In this document: positions 43,625 through 56,213 of the stretch, piece by piece
How positions within the stretch are numbered: the first letter of the stretch is position 1
Layout of the letters: every line of letters begins with the position of its first letter
DNA from: Cercospora beticola
Lineage: Eukaryota > Ascomycota > Dothideomycetes > Mycosphaerellales > Mycosphaerellaceae
DNA length: 64,000 nucleotides
Reading direction: 5' to 3'
Assembly (NCBI RefSeq): GCF_033473495.1
Contig: NC_088936.1
Span: 2,728,001-2,792,000, forward strand
Made by a program: the position numbers and the translations under genes
The notes under the pieces: generated by a model
Told to the model about the DNA's origin: nothing
Databases searched by the model: none
What the model saw: the letters and a program-made list of their open reading frames with translations, nothing else

Positions 43625-44131
43625 ATGCAGTTCAAGAACATTGTCGCTTCCATCGCGGCTTTCGCCGTCGCTGGCGTAGTTGCCTCTCCAGTCGTGAGTA
43701 GCTTCTCGGCTCGGACTTGTTCACTGACACGACTAACCAGCCTCATTTAGGACGTTGTCGCTCGCGCGGGACAAGCCCCATCGAAGCAGCAAGTGATTGA
43801 TTCGACCGATGCATACATGAAGGAACACGCCGCAGACAAGCTCTCCGAAGCTGATGTCGCTTTGATCAACCATGCCTCCGCGGCCCTTGGCGATTGCTGG
43901 TGTGGTTGCCCACCCGGTCCTCCTCCTTACCCTCAATTCATTCCAGGTCAATATTGCCCTCCATCGCTGCGATGGTACATCGGCGCTTATACCAGCTTCC
44001 CCGATTCCCACGAGCTGTGGGACGGTGGCTTCGAACCCAAGACGTGCGTCGGCTTGATCAACTTGGCCAGCTGCAACGACGGACCTTTCAGCGGCTTCAA
44101 CCTCCTCAGCGGCATTGGCAGCATCTTGTAG
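43625..44131 (+). CDS. small secreted cysteine-rich protein (candidate effector)
   Basis: 149-aa protein made of exons 43625-43693 and 43751-44131 (57-nt GTGAGT intron with CTAACC branch site, phase 0). The N terminus is a textbook signal peptide (MQFKNIVASIAAFAVAGVVA, cleavage near ASP). The mature protein has an acidic helical stretch (DAYMKEHAADKLSEADVALI) and then an unusual DCWCGCPPGPPPYPQFIPGQ segment. The C-terminal part contains three more cysteines (YCPP, KTCVG, ASCND), six in total. No family recognised. Small size, secretion, cysteines and a strong TATA promoter fit an induced apoplastic protein or effector; this is inference. Confidence 0.8.
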
Positions 44132-45220
44132 ATGGTCTGTTAGAGCAAGTCACCACGAAGATCTCTCGGGGCTGGGTGGACCAAGAAAAGAGGCCTGGGT
44201 GACAGAATGTGATGAGGAAGGGGAGATGGGAGCATGAGGGCTTCGAGGATAGAATTGGCTTTACACACGCATAATATCGGTAATATACTCCGCTGCTGTT
44301 GATTTTCATAGCGTGTTGAAGCGCACATTGATAACCCCACAAATGCAATGAGTGTCTTTGGGTGAATGCTCATGCTCTTCTTACGACCACGCTTCCCCTT
44401 CTTGTTTGCCTGTCTTTACTCTGATGTATGCAGACACATCGATGCCTGTACGACTCTTCGAGCTCCATTTGCTTCCGCACACAGTGCTCCTTAATCGATG
44501 AATGAAACTGGCGTGTCGTCGTACATGATTGCTTCCATGCTGCCGCTCCTCGACGGCTTTGACCTAATATCTGATCACATTGGACATGTGTGCACCACGA
44601 GGGCTCCCCGGCGAATGCGAGAGTGGGAGGAGCGCACGAGTGTAGCGCAAGCCCTGGCCATGCATTGTTCTCGCACCACTGAAGCATATACCGAATCCAG
44701 TTCTTAAGTTACTCTTTCGTTTTCTATTCTTACAAACATACTGAGTCACTGAATACCAACTCCCCGTTCAAACAAGTCAACCGCATGGACTGACAATGTC
44801 GACGAACGAAGAACACACCTCCTATTCTGCGAGGTTCTCTCGGAAGTCACCGTGTATGTCCGAAAATCAGAAAGGCGACTTGAACTCCGTATATCGCGAG
44901 GCATCAGCACAACCTCCTCGATGTATCCGCACCCTGCCTTCATGATTTTGAGATCCGCCGATGAACACAAGATAGACAGATATATTCCTTCTCGCGCTGA
45001 CTAGTAGTAGTATATATATCGCGGGCATCGCTGTCGTCGTCGTAGTAGTCGAGGGGGTATATCGGGTTCTCGACAAAACAACGCGAAAAAGAGCAATAAA
45101 TAGGAAAAGCCACTTGAGGACAGCAAAAAAGCGAAACCGGAAAAACTGCTAGTATGCACACACACAAACAAGATTCGCCCTTCCCTCTCTTTCATGAAAG
45201 CTGTGGCGTGGCCGTCTCCT
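44132..45220. other. intergenic, 3' regions of two convergent genes
   Basis: About 1.1 kb between convergently transcribed genes, with no supported coding sequence. It includes a short TATATATAT run near 45010. Confidence 0.4.
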
Positions 45221-46060
45221 TTACATCATGGAGCAGCTCGCAGCAGACGACTTATCGCCCTTGACATTCTTGACTTGTAATGCCACGCGTGCGGCCTCGG
45301 TGAAGGCTTCGTTAACGCCTCGATTCTTCATGGCGGAGCATTCTGTGCAGGTTTGTTAGCGGCCGACCTCATTGCCGTCTGAATTATCCAACTCACCAAG
45401 ATATCTCAACGCCTTGATCTTTTCCGCAACCGCGAGTCCGGCTTTATAATCGATCAACTCCTTCTTTCCCTCTCTTGCTGGGGCTGCCCCGTCATCATCC
45501 TCGTCTTTCGCCTCTCGCAAATCGCACTTGAGCGCAACGAGCACTAATCTTACGCCGGGGCAGTTCTCAGCAATTTCTCCTACCCATTTGCTTTCCACGT
45601 TCTCTAATGAATCGGGCGAATCGACGCTGAAGCAGAGCATGATGGCGTGGGTGTCATCGTACGAGAGCGATCGGAGTCGGTCGAATTCTTCTTGCCCGGC
45701 GGTATCCCATAAGGAGAGTTCCACGTGGACATTGTCGATGAAGATGTCGTGGACGTAGTTCTCGAAGACGGTGGGTTCGCTGAAAGAAGGAGCGCGCGTT
45801 AGCTCGCGCAGAGCGCAGAGGAGGTGAAGAGACCTACTATACTGTTGGGAAATATCCCCTCGTGAACACGTTAAGCAATGAAGTCTTTCCGCAAGCACCG
45901 TCGCCTCTGCGCAGAGAATCAGCCAATCTATTCTGGGATACTCGTCGTAGGAGTGCGCCATGCGCGTGCCATCATTCCGTGTCTGTCATGAGGGATTGTT
46001 CTCCACGTACAGCAATACCAGCTTGCGCTGCACCGTCTTCGTCCCGCCGCACAATGGCAT
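45221..46060 (-). CDS. RHO3: Rho-family GTPase Rho3
   Basis: 207-aa small GTPase that directs polarised growth, exocytosis and actin organisation at hyphal tips. Exons 46060-46011, 45906-45838, 45779-45397 and 45342-45221. The N terminus MPLCGGTKTVQRKLVLL carries a cysteine (likely palmitoylated, as in Rho3 proteins). The P-loop GDGACGKT is interrupted by the first intron just before its start. The effector loop is YEPTVFENYVHDIFIDNV; G3 is WDTAGQEEFDRLRSL, G4 ALKCDLR and G5 ECSAM. An acidic insert (DEDDDGAAP) typical of Rho3 follows the G4 motif. The C terminus ends CSMM, a CAAX prenylation box. All junctions are in phase with GTACGT, GTAGGT and GTGAGT donors. Confidence 0.95.
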
Positions 46061-47217
46061 CGTGATGGCAAATGTCTCGGCTGCGCGCAGGGCGGAGTTT
46101 CACCTCTTTCTTCCTCTGCCACAAATGCGAATGGCTCTTCTCTTGCTTCCGATGGTGAATCCGCTGGACGACTCAACGACTCTAATCGCGCTACGCTTGC
46201 GCCGGCCGCAATCTCGCAATGGCTTCCCTCGAGCTGCAGCTCAAGCCGCAAAACAGCGGTTGCGCGGGCCCCTGCTTGTTGGCGAACGCGCGGTGTGAAT
46301 GATGTCGTCGAGCGGACGGGTGACGGTCGATGATGTCCTCGCGAGGATATGTGTTGGTTGGTCGTTGTTGGGGACGTATATGTTCTCGTTGCAATGGATG
46401 GTGATGCGGTACAACAACCAGGCGCGGCTAGCTTGGCCGAAAGAAGCCGTCTTGCAATGCGCTGTACAACACGCGAGCTGGCTGGCTGTCAAAGAACCCG
46501 GATTTCTGGCTGGTCGAAGTGCCCTTTTAGTGAGAAGGTACGTAGCTCACAGCCTAGCCAGCAAGCAACCTGGACCAAGATGCAAGCACGCCCGTCTTGT
46601 ACTTTCCACCCACCACGACGCAATGAGCCGGCCGTGGACAGTCGCGCCGAGGTCAATACTCCGAAAGCGCCACACCACCTGGCTGTTCCACTCTACCGCA
46701 ACGAACGATGGAAGAACGGAATTCGAATGAGATGAATCTCGAGTTGACAGAAAAGCAGAAGAGTGAGACGAATCAAAAAGATCAGCCACCGGAGTATGTG
46801 ATGAGTAGCAGTCCCGTTGGGTACAGTTTCAGCCGCCAAAACGGCGGAACCACCGACCGCGGCATCTCACTCGCATGCTATATAGACTTCCCAGAGCTCA
46901 ACCTTCCTCATCTGGGCCATCTCGTCCCGATGTCCCGAAGAACTCGCCATCTCACTTCTTGTTCATGGCCACGCGGGCCGTGAATCTGGATCCAAGATCC
47001 CATGGGGAGAACCCACTCCAGCTCCTCCCATTGGTGGAGTCTGCTGAACGTTGCGCCTGCAGAACAGGCGAAGCCGAAACAAGGAGGAGCACAAGCACGA
47101 CTCTGTACGGAACGTGTTCTGGAAGCAATCGGTATGAACAGAGGCTGATGGTGGGCGTAAAACTAATAGAGGCCTGGTTGGAAGAATATCTGCATATGCT
47201 GCATGAACTAGCGAACC
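46061..47217. other. intergenic, Rho3 promoter side
   Basis: About 1.15 kb between Rho3 (5' side) and the 3' end of CWC25. Several open frames overlap on both strands but none shows a domain or intron logic. Confidence 0.4.
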
Positions 47218-48504
47218 TCAATCGTCGCCATTGCTACGTCCACCTCCGCCCAGTCTTCTGCCCAGATCGACATTTTCTGCATCACGTCGAACGTTGCTTA
47301 TGAACTTCCCTCGCTCAGAACGCTTGCGATCATCTTCTTCGCGCTGTCGGGCCTCCTTCTGTTCCAGCTCTGTCAGACGTGTCTTGCGCTCAGACTCGAG
47401 TTCTGTAGCATTCGACTGCATTGCGGCGAGTTTGCGCGCACGCTCGGCTTCCTCATCAGCCTCATCTTTCGACTGGTCCTCTGGCGGCGACCGATATGGC
47501 TTGTCGTTACGCTGCCGAGAATACGACGGGGAAGGCCGTCGACGCTCGACTCGTCGAGGTCGTTCTTCGCGATCATAGCGCTGATATGGAGAGCGAGAGC
47601 GCGACCTTGAGTCCGACCGGGAACCAGAACGACGTGGGCTGGGATATGACCTACGCCTGTCCTTACGGTCTTCGTCGTTCCTCCTTCGTGCCGGAGAACG
47701 TGATCGCGAAGCACTGTAGTCTCGTCCTCTGTGCGACTTAGATCTGCGCTCATGTCTGTCCCGGTCATCCCTCTTCCTCGAATATGGCGATCTCGACCGC
47801 GATTTTGAGCGCGAGTCGTCTCGCCTGTGGCGATGCGATCGATGCCTGTGCGACCTGCGCTCGTCCTCGTACTCGTCGCTGTGTCTCCTCCGTTTCCTCC
47901 TGTGGCTATCATCGTCCTCATCCCGGTGTCGATGCCTGTGACTTCGATGTTTGTGCCTCCTTTCTTTGCTTTTGCTGCCTTCGTCCTCATCTTCCTTCCC
48001 AGCAGCCTTCATCAACATTTTACGCCGCACCGGATCGGCCATCATGGCTTCATATGCGGCCTGTTCCTGCTTTTTGATCGCGAGCATGGGATCGCTGGCA
48101 ATCTTGCTGGCGATATCTCGCGCACTGCCACCCTTCCCCTCTGCAATCGCACCAACTTCAGGCGCATCATTCTTGATCGCATCATTGCCACTCTTGACCA
48201 ACCCATCGAGTCGTCGCTTCCCGAGCAGATAGCCCTCCATCTCCTCTGTCACACCCCCAACACCGGGACCTCCTGCGCCCGGTCCATTGTACATCCAGTC
48301 CACACGATCCACGCGCTTTTTGCCGCCAGCGGCCTCTTGCAATCGTTCGAGTTCCTGGATCGCTCGCTCCTCGGCACGCTCCTTCAGGACTTGGTCCGTC
48401 TTCTTGCGTTCTTCCAACGCCTTGAGCTCTTCGTTGTACACCCGCCGCTGATTGGTCATCAGCGCCGGATGCCATGACTTCTTCAAGTTCAGATCACCAC
48501 CCAT
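47218..48504 (-). CDS. CWC25: pre-mRNA splicing factor CWC25
   Basis: 428-aa intronless nuclear protein that acts in the spliceosome at the first catalytic step. The N terminus is the conserved CIR/CWC25 block: [51 protein letters not shown] and a VDWMYNGPG motif, followed by [16 protein letters not shown]. The middle and C-terminal region is a long RS/RH-rich domain ([26 protein letters not shown] repeats), normal for Pezizomycotina CWC25. The end ([20 protein letters not shown]) is a conserved C-terminal motif. It is divergent from CSN2 with 279 bases between start codons. Confidence 0.93.
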   Translation of the reverse strand: MGGDLNLKKSWHPALMTNQRRVYNEELKALEERKKTDQVLKERAEERAIQELERLQEAAGGKKRVDRVDWMYNGPGAGGPGVGGVTEEMEGYLLGKRRLDGLVKSGNDAIKNDAPEVGAIAEGKGGSARDIASKIASDPMLAIKKQEQAAYEAMMADPVRRKMLMKAAGKEDEDEGSKSKERRHKHRSHRHRHRDEDDDSHRRKRRRHSDEYEDERRSHRHRSHRHRRDDSRSKSRSRSPYSRKRDDRDRHERRSKSHRGRDYSASRSRSPARRRNDEDRKDRRRSYPSPRRSGSRSDSRSRSRSPYQRYDREERPRRVERRRPSPSYSRQRNDKPYRSPPEDQSKDEADEEAERARKLAAMQSNATELESERKTRLTELEQKEARQREEDDRKRSERGKFISNVRRDAENVDLGRRLGGGGRSNGDD

Positions 48505-48783
48505 GGTTGCGATGTCGTAAGAGGTTGGCGGCAGGCAGTAATTGTTGTGAGTGCAGACAGACAGTGAACTCTGTGGCGAGTGAGTAAAGAGAAGTGGCTG
48601 TTCGCATCGCGGATCTACGTCGGGCCGACGCGTGGGGTCGCGTGTCGTCGACCTGCCTGCACATGTACTTTAGCCTCATCATCACCACAAACGCATCGCA
48701 GCGAAGGTACAACAACTGCTTGGCTGATTGATCATTATATCCCTCAACACATCAGCCTCATTACTCAGTCATTGTCGCGCACC
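48505..48783. promoter_or_regulatory. divergent promoter CWC25 / CSN2
   Basis: 279 bases between opposing start codons. No TATA box is evident on either side, as expected for housekeeping genes. Confidence 0.5.
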
Positions 48784-50486
48784 ATGTCGGACGACGATGA
48801 CTTCATGCAGGACTCGGAGGAGGAGAAGTACGTCGGGTCGACGGTACCACTTCACTGGCCTACCCGCTAATAGTTGACAGCTACGATTTCGAGTATGAAG
48901 ACGACGACGATGCGGATGGCGACGATGGTGATGTCGATGTCGAGAACAAATACTACAACGCAAAGCAGATGAAGGGCGACAATCCGGAAGAGGCGATACA
49001 AGAATTCCTAGGTGTTCCCGCATTAGAGCCAGAGAAGGGCGATTGGGGATTCAAGGGATTGAAGCAGGCGATAAAGCTGGAGTTCAAGCTCGGTCGATAT
49101 GATGATGTGAGCAGGACATGTTCGGATATGACATGGACAGTACGCTGATCGATAATATCAGGCGGTGCAACACTACACGGAACTGTTGACGTACGTCAAA
49201 TCTGCCGTTACGCGAAACTACTCCGAGAAGTCCATCAACAACATGCTGGATTTCATTGAGAAGAATGCCGAGGACGAAGCCGCCAATGAGTGCATGGAGA
49301 AGTTCTACTCCAAAACACTAGAGTCATTCCAGGCTACCAACAACGAGCGGTTATGGCTGTCAACAAACACCAAGCTTGCACGCCTTTGGTTGGCACAGAA
49401 GGACTACGCACGGTTGACCGACAAAGTCCGCGAGCTACACAAGGCATGCCAGCGTGAGGACGGCACAGATGATCCGAGCAAAGGCACGTACAGCATGGAG
49501 GCCTACGCGTTGGAGATTCAGATGTATGCCGAGACTAGGAACAACAAGCGCTTGAAGGTATGACAGATGGTCCACGCTCGTAGCGCCAGCAATCAGCTCA
49601 CACATGTCTCGCAGGGGCTTTACCAGCGCGCGCTTAGAGTCCGCTCCGCCGTGCCGCATCCGAAGATCATGGGCATCATCCGCGAATGTGGTGGCAAGAT
49701 GCACATGAGTGAAGGTAGGGACGCAAGGGACTGCTAGTTCGCATCTGCTGACCGGTGACTCCAGAGAATTGGAAGGATGCCCAGAGTGACTTCTTCGAGT
49801 CCTTCCGAAACTACGATGAAGCTGGCTCGCTCCAGCGCATTCAAGTGCTGAAGTATCTCGTGCTGACGACCATGCTGATGAGGTCCGATATCAATCCCTT
49901 CGACTCGCAGGAAACAAAGCCCTATAAGAATGACCCGCGCATCGCAGCCATGACAGAGCTTGTCGATGCATACCAGCGTGACGACATCCATCAATATGAG
50001 ACCGTCCTTTCAAAGAACAAGGACCTCCTTGCGGATCCATTCATCGCCGAGAATATTGACGAAGTGACTCGCAACATGCGCACCAAGGCGGTGGTCAAAT
50101 TAGTGGCGCCATATACTCGGTTCCGCCTCGATTTCATCGCCAAGCGACTAAAAATTTCCATTCCCGAGGTCCAGGACATTGTGGGATTCCTGATCATGGA
50201 TAAGAAGCTGCGTGGTAAGATCAACCAAGAAGCTGGGACCGTCGAGATCGAGAGTCGCGCAGACGTGGACCGTATGAACGCCATGGCGGATTGGACCGCT
50301 GCCATTCGCTCGCTTGCCGGCGTCGTACTCAACGAGGGCGATGGTTTCAAGTCAGAAGATGCTGGACTCGGTGGCCAAGCGGGACCCGGTGGAGGGGAAG
50401 TATTCGACGTGATGGCACAATCGTCGAACCGAGTCGGGCAGCACGGCGCACGGCGCAGACCTGGTCGATTTGGTGCTGGGAAATGA
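48784..50486 (+). CDS. csnB: COP9 signalosome subunit 2
   Basis: 495-aa PCI-domain subunit of the COP9 signalosome, which removes Nedd8 from cullins and in fungi controls development and secondary metabolism. Exons 48784-48827, 48881-49106, 49162-49557, 49615-49714 and 49765-50486 join in frame. The acidic N terminus ([20 protein letters not shown]) is typical. Also seen are [20 protein letters not shown], the TPR-like helical repeats, [24 protein letters not shown] sequence, [20 protein letters not shown] and [20 protein letters not shown]. The PCI winged helix is [20 protein letters not shown]. The C-terminal ~45 residues are Gly-rich and variable. The name csnB is used for the Aspergillus orthologue. 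Confidence 0.95.
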
Positions 50487-53400
50487 ACGGGAACACACAT
50501 TCGAGTGAGACACTCACTCGGATCGTGCGCCACCGCGAAAAGACTGAACAGTCGGCGAGCCCGTTTGCGTGAGAACGATTTCTCAAGACGCCGAATGGGT
50601 GCGCAAAAGAGACGGCGACCTCTGTGCACGCCACGACGCCGACCCTGAGAGGGCGGTTTCGTACGATGCCCGGCACAAGGCGCCTTCCGGAGAGCCGTCA
50701 GCCGTCATCTCAGCAGCAACATCAGCGCTTCGCCTACGAAACAGAACAGCATGCGATACGAAGGGGGAAGGGAAACAGAACCGCGACCAGGGTGTAAATT
50801 GCTGCCACCGCACACATACACTCATAGTCTATCTATGTATGTTTCGGGATGCACCAGGAGGATGGGCGCCGGTCCCAGCGCAGTGGATTCGGCTACAGTA
50901 GTACCTCTGCAGTATCTCGACTCGCTTGTGCATCTGCGGATTTGCAAGCAAGCGTCGCCTGCACCCGAGTACATGCTTACATACATAGATTTCGCACGCT
51001 AATGGGCGCGGATACTGTAGCCGGCCGCGCGGAAAGTACTTCACGCGAGGCGAGGTCTGTTCAACTTTGTGCTGCTGCGACTACTAGCATGCGATCCATC
51101 AATCAGTTCAGTCTCACGGTCCTCGTGCCGTTATCATTGCGATCTGGTTTTTCAATTTTTCCGTCGTTGGTTGATTTGATTCTGTCAACTAACATGACAT
51201 GATGTGCTGCAAGGCGAAAGCCAAGATCTTCGTTGCGCAAGGGTCAATTGATCCATGTAGATTGTCTCCGTAGGAACGGAGACACTACTTATTACAAAAC
51301 GGTCGACTTGCGACATTGCGACATTCTTCGCGCTTAGCTCTTGGTTCGCCGCAGCACGTGGGTGTGGTAAGAAAATGTTGGACGCATGCAAGTGGAAAAG
51401 GATAAACCCTCCTATTCTCCTTCCTGTATGCGGGTAATAATGCACATGTGGTAGCTTCGTCTAGCAGCATTCGGGGAGGAGCCGCTGCCGCCGCACTCAC
51501 CACAGTGATATGTGGTAAGAAAAGAAGAAGAGACGAAAGCTACGACTTGCTCCCTGCACGCAGGGCTGGGCAGAATGTTGCACGCAACGAAGCAAACAGC
51601 CGCCGAAGAAGTCCGGATGTGGAGCCCCGGCGGAAAGAGGGGTGGACTGTTCCCTCTCCCTACCACACGAGATGCTTTGGTTGGCGTTCCTCAATTGCTT
51701 TTCCTGCGCGTGTCCGTTGTGATCCCTTGCTGTTGGGACTGAGGTTTGCGCAGCCATAGGCTGGTGGTCGGCTGGCTGCTTGCTGCTGCTTGCGAAGGAA
51801 GGCTAACGCTGCTGGCGCCAGTACCTTGGGGGGTTCCGGTGTTACGGTAGAGGGAATCCACACATATGCAAGCCACGAGTTGCAGAAGTACAGGGAGTGT
51901 ACTTTTGGTAGTGTAGCGCAGCAGGCAGAGGGGAGGGGATGCGGGATGTGGGTGGGATGCTTGGATGTCTCGTGTATTTTGTGATGGATCGCATTTTGGA
52001 CGAGACTGTTTTCCGGCACGAGATACTGTTCGCATGTTCTGGACTGCAGCGGAGTAATTCTACAGGAGTGCAGTAGGGTGGAATTGCCCTTCATAGTTTG
52101 CGCTAGCGTGCGACTGTCGTTGTTAGATCGAGTCTACGAGATTTTGTGACGATGAAGAAGAAAGAGGATTCCCCGTTCGCTAATCGCCAATCGCTGGATT
52201 CTCACGTTTGATCGTCTCCGCTCACCCGCGTGCGATATGTGCTCCTTCCAGTTGGACGCCGAGGCTGACAGAGAGCTGGACTGTCACGCAGGACAGCAGT
52301 TGATGACAATGAGGCGTTTCATTTGCACGACAAGTGGCACTCGATGGGAATGCCTTTCGAATGCAATAGAAAACAAAGAAGTCGCCGTCTTCGACCCCCA
52401 GTGTCGGTGTTCGCTATGTGTGCGACACTGCGCCCCATAGCCCACTTCCCGGAACACATCGAAAGAGGCTCGTGTCGCATGAAGGACAAGAGGTTCCCAC
52501 TCTCGTTGATCTCACTCTGATGATCGGCTGTTACAGAACGCAATGCTCCCTTGTGGCGTCGACGCCTGCAGCTGAGACTCGGAGCACTGGTTGGTACAGC
52601 TTGGTTCGCCGGAACAACCTGATGCAACCACCACCAAACGATAGCTTCCCGTGCTCTCACACAGAGGCACGCCTCTACGTTGCCCCTGCCGGCGCAGCTG
52701 CTCAATGCTCTACGCGGAGCCCCTGCTAGCTCGGTCTTGCCTTTCGAGAGTCGCGTTCGCTTGCTGACGTCCTGTTCGGGTCTGTGTCAAGCGCGAGCTG
52801 TTCGTTGGCTGCACTGAGTCGGGAGACTAGGGTCGCTGCTATGCACTTCGATTTGGAGGAGACACGGTGGTGGGTATGGAGGGAACGGGAACGCAATCGC
52901 CTCGTCCTCAATGCCTGTCCATCGCCGTGAACTGTGGATCTTTGCTTTCGCGCGCGCGCTCGGACGATGCATCTGACTACACGGTCCCCGGGAGGTGATC
53001 CACGCAGATGCTCTACGCTTCGATGGCGGAATGTCCTAGGGGCTGGCGATTTCCACAGAGATGAGACTAGGAGCATGATCTGATCTAATCGTGCCGTGTC
53101 TTGGGGTCTCGCAATGGACGCTTAGTGCAGTGCGTCAGTGCATCGTCGCTGCTTGCCCGAGTCGGGATATGCATTTGGTACCTGGCATGATCGATAGCAC
53201 CTGTGTCCGGTGGTGGCGGCGCGCGAAGTAGGTCATCTGTGGGCTGTTGCGGCAAAGTGGATCTGCCATCTGGCGCGAGTTGCGATCTTCTGGGAACGTA
53301 TATCTGCTGCTGCTGCAACGTCCGTGGTGTCGCTTCTGTGCTGTGGTTCTGCCGGCACCCTGGTCCATTCTCGAGGTTACTCTACAGCAAGGAAGAGGAC

Positions 53401-53975
53401 GAAGTGCAGCACCCTTTGTCTCGTTGCATTCACCCACGCAGCAGCGCCGTCCGAGCCTCCGAGCAAGGCCTTCCAGTCCGGTGGTGCACTACAACTTGGG
53501 TCGCTGGTCGTCTGTCTGCCTTGGTGCTCGCCAGAGCTCTCTCTACGCATTCGTTCCATCTGGCCTGGCCGGGCTGCTTACCTATCTGTGATCTGGCTTC
53601 GCTTCATCAGACGACTGGAACTGGAACGACGCCTGCCGCTGCGGACACGTGCATGCTGGTGGATGCGCGATAACTGCTCTCACCCAGCGTCTGCGAGCCC
53701 GCGCTGGAAATAGTCGACCCTCTGCCGCCGCGCAGCCAGGAGAAGTCGACGGCGCCCAGAGTGCATAACGAGCTCCATTCCCTCATTCCACGGCGACACC
53801 GAGCTCGACGGATCGACATCCACTTGACAGCACAGCAACTCGCGTCGATATCAAAAAGACGAGCGAAAGTTTGTGCGCGTCCACTTGCCAGCGCGCGCGC
53901 CCCGCTCTGGCCCCGGGCAGAGACGAAAGCGTGCATTAGGTTCGCGGCGATCCTCCGTCGTCAGCGCGAGAAACG
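50487..53975. other. intergenic, 3.5 kb, no supported gene
   Basis: No gene I can support. At 53200-53713 all three plus frames are open for more than 300 bases. That reflects stop-poor composition rather than coding, and no protein motif is seen in any of them. The last few hundred bases are probably a long leader of the OTU protease gene. Confidence 0.4.
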
Positions 53976-56213
53976 ATGGAGCGGCAAGGGAGCGTCGCTA
54001 CCGCGGCGTACCATGCCCACCAACACCCTCACCACCTGCACCACGCGCAGCACTATCATGACCAGCCATCGCTGGCGTATCGCCCTCTGCAGCTGTCGTT
54101 GCAGCACCTCGCTCCGCCGCAGCAACACCACCATCACCACCACCACCTGCTCCAGCAACAGCAGCAGCACCCAGCTCCCGCGTCCGTAGATCCGCAACCA
54201 CAGCTCTCGTTAGTGGCCTCGGGCGCGGGCTACCCAAACTTCCGACACCATCATCCACCCACTCTCCCGCACCGCACCCGGCACCAGATCCGCCAGGAGC
54301 AGCAGCAGCAGCAGCGCCGCACCATGGCGTACGAGGCCGGCCACCAGATCTCCGACGACGAACTTGCGCAGCTCCAGAAGGCCAGCGAGGGCTACGAACC
54401 GCCCGTTTCCGTATGTTTCGTCGCCGTCCGTCGCTTCTGGCGTCATTTAGGGTTGCGGCGCGGGGCGACACGTTCGACAGCGCCATGACTTGGTTGACAA
54501 CAGAAGCGAAGAACACCCTACGCATGGACCGTGTGTGCTGATGATCGTCTACAGGGGCCTTTGATCGGGCATCGACAACCAAGCACAGCCATCACCAGCG
54601 AATACGCCTCGGCTGATCCTGTATACCAGGCGAAGACGCAGGTACGATGCAACATATGCAGCGCGCGTCGCGACGCGTCAAAACGACGACGATGATGTGT
54701 GTATGCTGACATGTCCTGCTAGTCGCTGCCGCAAAAGTACTCCCACTACCGCACCGTTCGAGGCGATGGCAAGTGCGGATGGAGAGGTATGTTCGACGAA
54801 AGATGGCAGTCACGACACGGACTGGTGCTAAGGAGCCGTCTTTTCTAGCTGTGGCATTTGGCTACTATGAAGCACTTATTCATCATGGTGACTTGAACCG
54901 CTTTGGCATGGAGGAGGCTCGCCTCAAGTCGATTGCTCCTCTCATGACCCAAGCCGGCTTCAATCCCACCGTTATTGATGATTTCGCCGACGAAGCGTTC
55001 GACCTGCTGCGTGAGCTCGCCAACGCAATGGCCGAAGGCCTGGACGCTGGCGGTCTGCTCGTAGACAAGTTCAACGACGACGTGGTGCAGAACTACATCA
55101 TCACCTACATGAGGGTAAGACTGCCGGCCGTGGTAGCGATACCTGCGCTTACACTTCGTAGTCTCTCACGGCAGCCTGGATGAAGAGCAAGGAGACGGAA
55201 TACGCTCCTTGGTTGCTCGGGCAGACTGTCGAAAGCTATTGCCAGAATCAAGTCCTTCCCGTTAAGGCAGAGATCGACAATGTTGCCTTGAGCGCTCTCA
55301 AGGATGTCCTCCTGTCCCCAGCAGGCATCTTGCTCGAAGTGCTCTATCTCGACCGCAGCGAAGGCAGCGAAGTTACCATGCACAGGTTCGACCCAGTCGC
55401 GTCCGGAGGCTTCATACTCGGCAGTGTACGCTTACTTTACAGACCGTGAGTCGCGTGATGTCCCATCCTTTCTGCCTTGCAGCTGCGCAGTTGCTGACTT
55501 ATTGCAGTGGCCACTATGATATACTGTACAAGCAAGAAGACCTCCCGGTGCCGCCTCCATCACCCGCTGCTGTGCCCACGTATTTGCAATATGGCTCTCA
55601 GACGTACTACGAACCGGCCGCCACCTTCAATGGCTCGGACTTCATGGCATTGTTACCTGGCATGTCGTACGCCAACCAGACTCCCTTCTGTGGCATGCCG
55701 TCCAGCTTTGACTCTTACGACTCGGCCTCGGACTTCAACTTCACTACCAACAGCAAAGCTCCTGTGACCACTTGCACACCAGCCGTTCCCACTCCATCTG
55801 CGCCGGCTCCTCAGCCGCACATGCAATCTCAGTCAATGTTCGCATCAGCGAGTCCACCAGTCCAGATGGTTCCACCAGCTTCTCAGCTCGCACATGACAT
55901 GGTGGTACGGAACGTTCCTCAGTTCAACCACTCTGATTTTGGTGGTGGGCCATTCCGCCCTTCAGCGTGGCAGTTCGATTCCGAGTTCGTGTCACAATCG
56001 CAGATGCCGTTCCAGACCTCGATCTTCAGGAAGTATGTAACACCAAGATCCCACGCGATTGACCCCGCTAACCTCTGCCAAAGCTCCCCATTCAACCAGG
56101 CTCACTTCCAGAATCCGGATTTCCAGCCCGAGCAATGGGATCCTGAAGGCGAATATGCCACGGCAAGCAGCAGCAGCAGCAGCAAGAGTTCGCGACACAA
56201 GAATAGCGGATGA
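53976..56213 (+). CDS. OTUB-like deubiquitinase with poly-His/Gln N terminus
   Basis: 596-aa predicted ubiquitin thioesterase (peptidase C65). Seven exons: 53976-54410, 54555-54641, 54723-54786, 54849-55114, 55162-55445, 55508-56032, 56084-56213. The first ~115 residues are low complexity (HHHHHHH, QQQQQ runs). The otubain domain starts near DDELAQLQKASEGYEPPVSG. The catalytic Cys lies in RGDGKCGWRAVAFGYYEAL (family usually DGNCFYRA), FNDDVVQNYIITYMRSLTAAW follows, and the catalytic His is in LLYRPGHYDILYK. The C-terminal ~220 residues are Pro/Ser/Gln-rich and disordered. An alternative start at the Met of MAYEAGHQISDDELAQ (54324) would omit the repeats. The 51-nt last intron is a multiple of three and stop-free, so retention would add 17 residues in frame. 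Confidence 0.9.
54115..54322 (+). repeat. CAC/CAG trinucleotide tracts in the OTU gene
   Basis: Interrupted CAC (His) and CAG (Gln) runs at about 54115-54170 and a pure-ish CAG run at 54298-54318 encode the poly-His and poly-Gln stretches. Such tracts are usually length-polymorphic between strains. Confidence 0.7.

Noticed and set aside
53203..53713. Overlapping long plus-strand frames
   Set aside because: All three frames are open at once, indicating a stop-poor stretch; none has a domain, and a minus-strand frame also overlaps.
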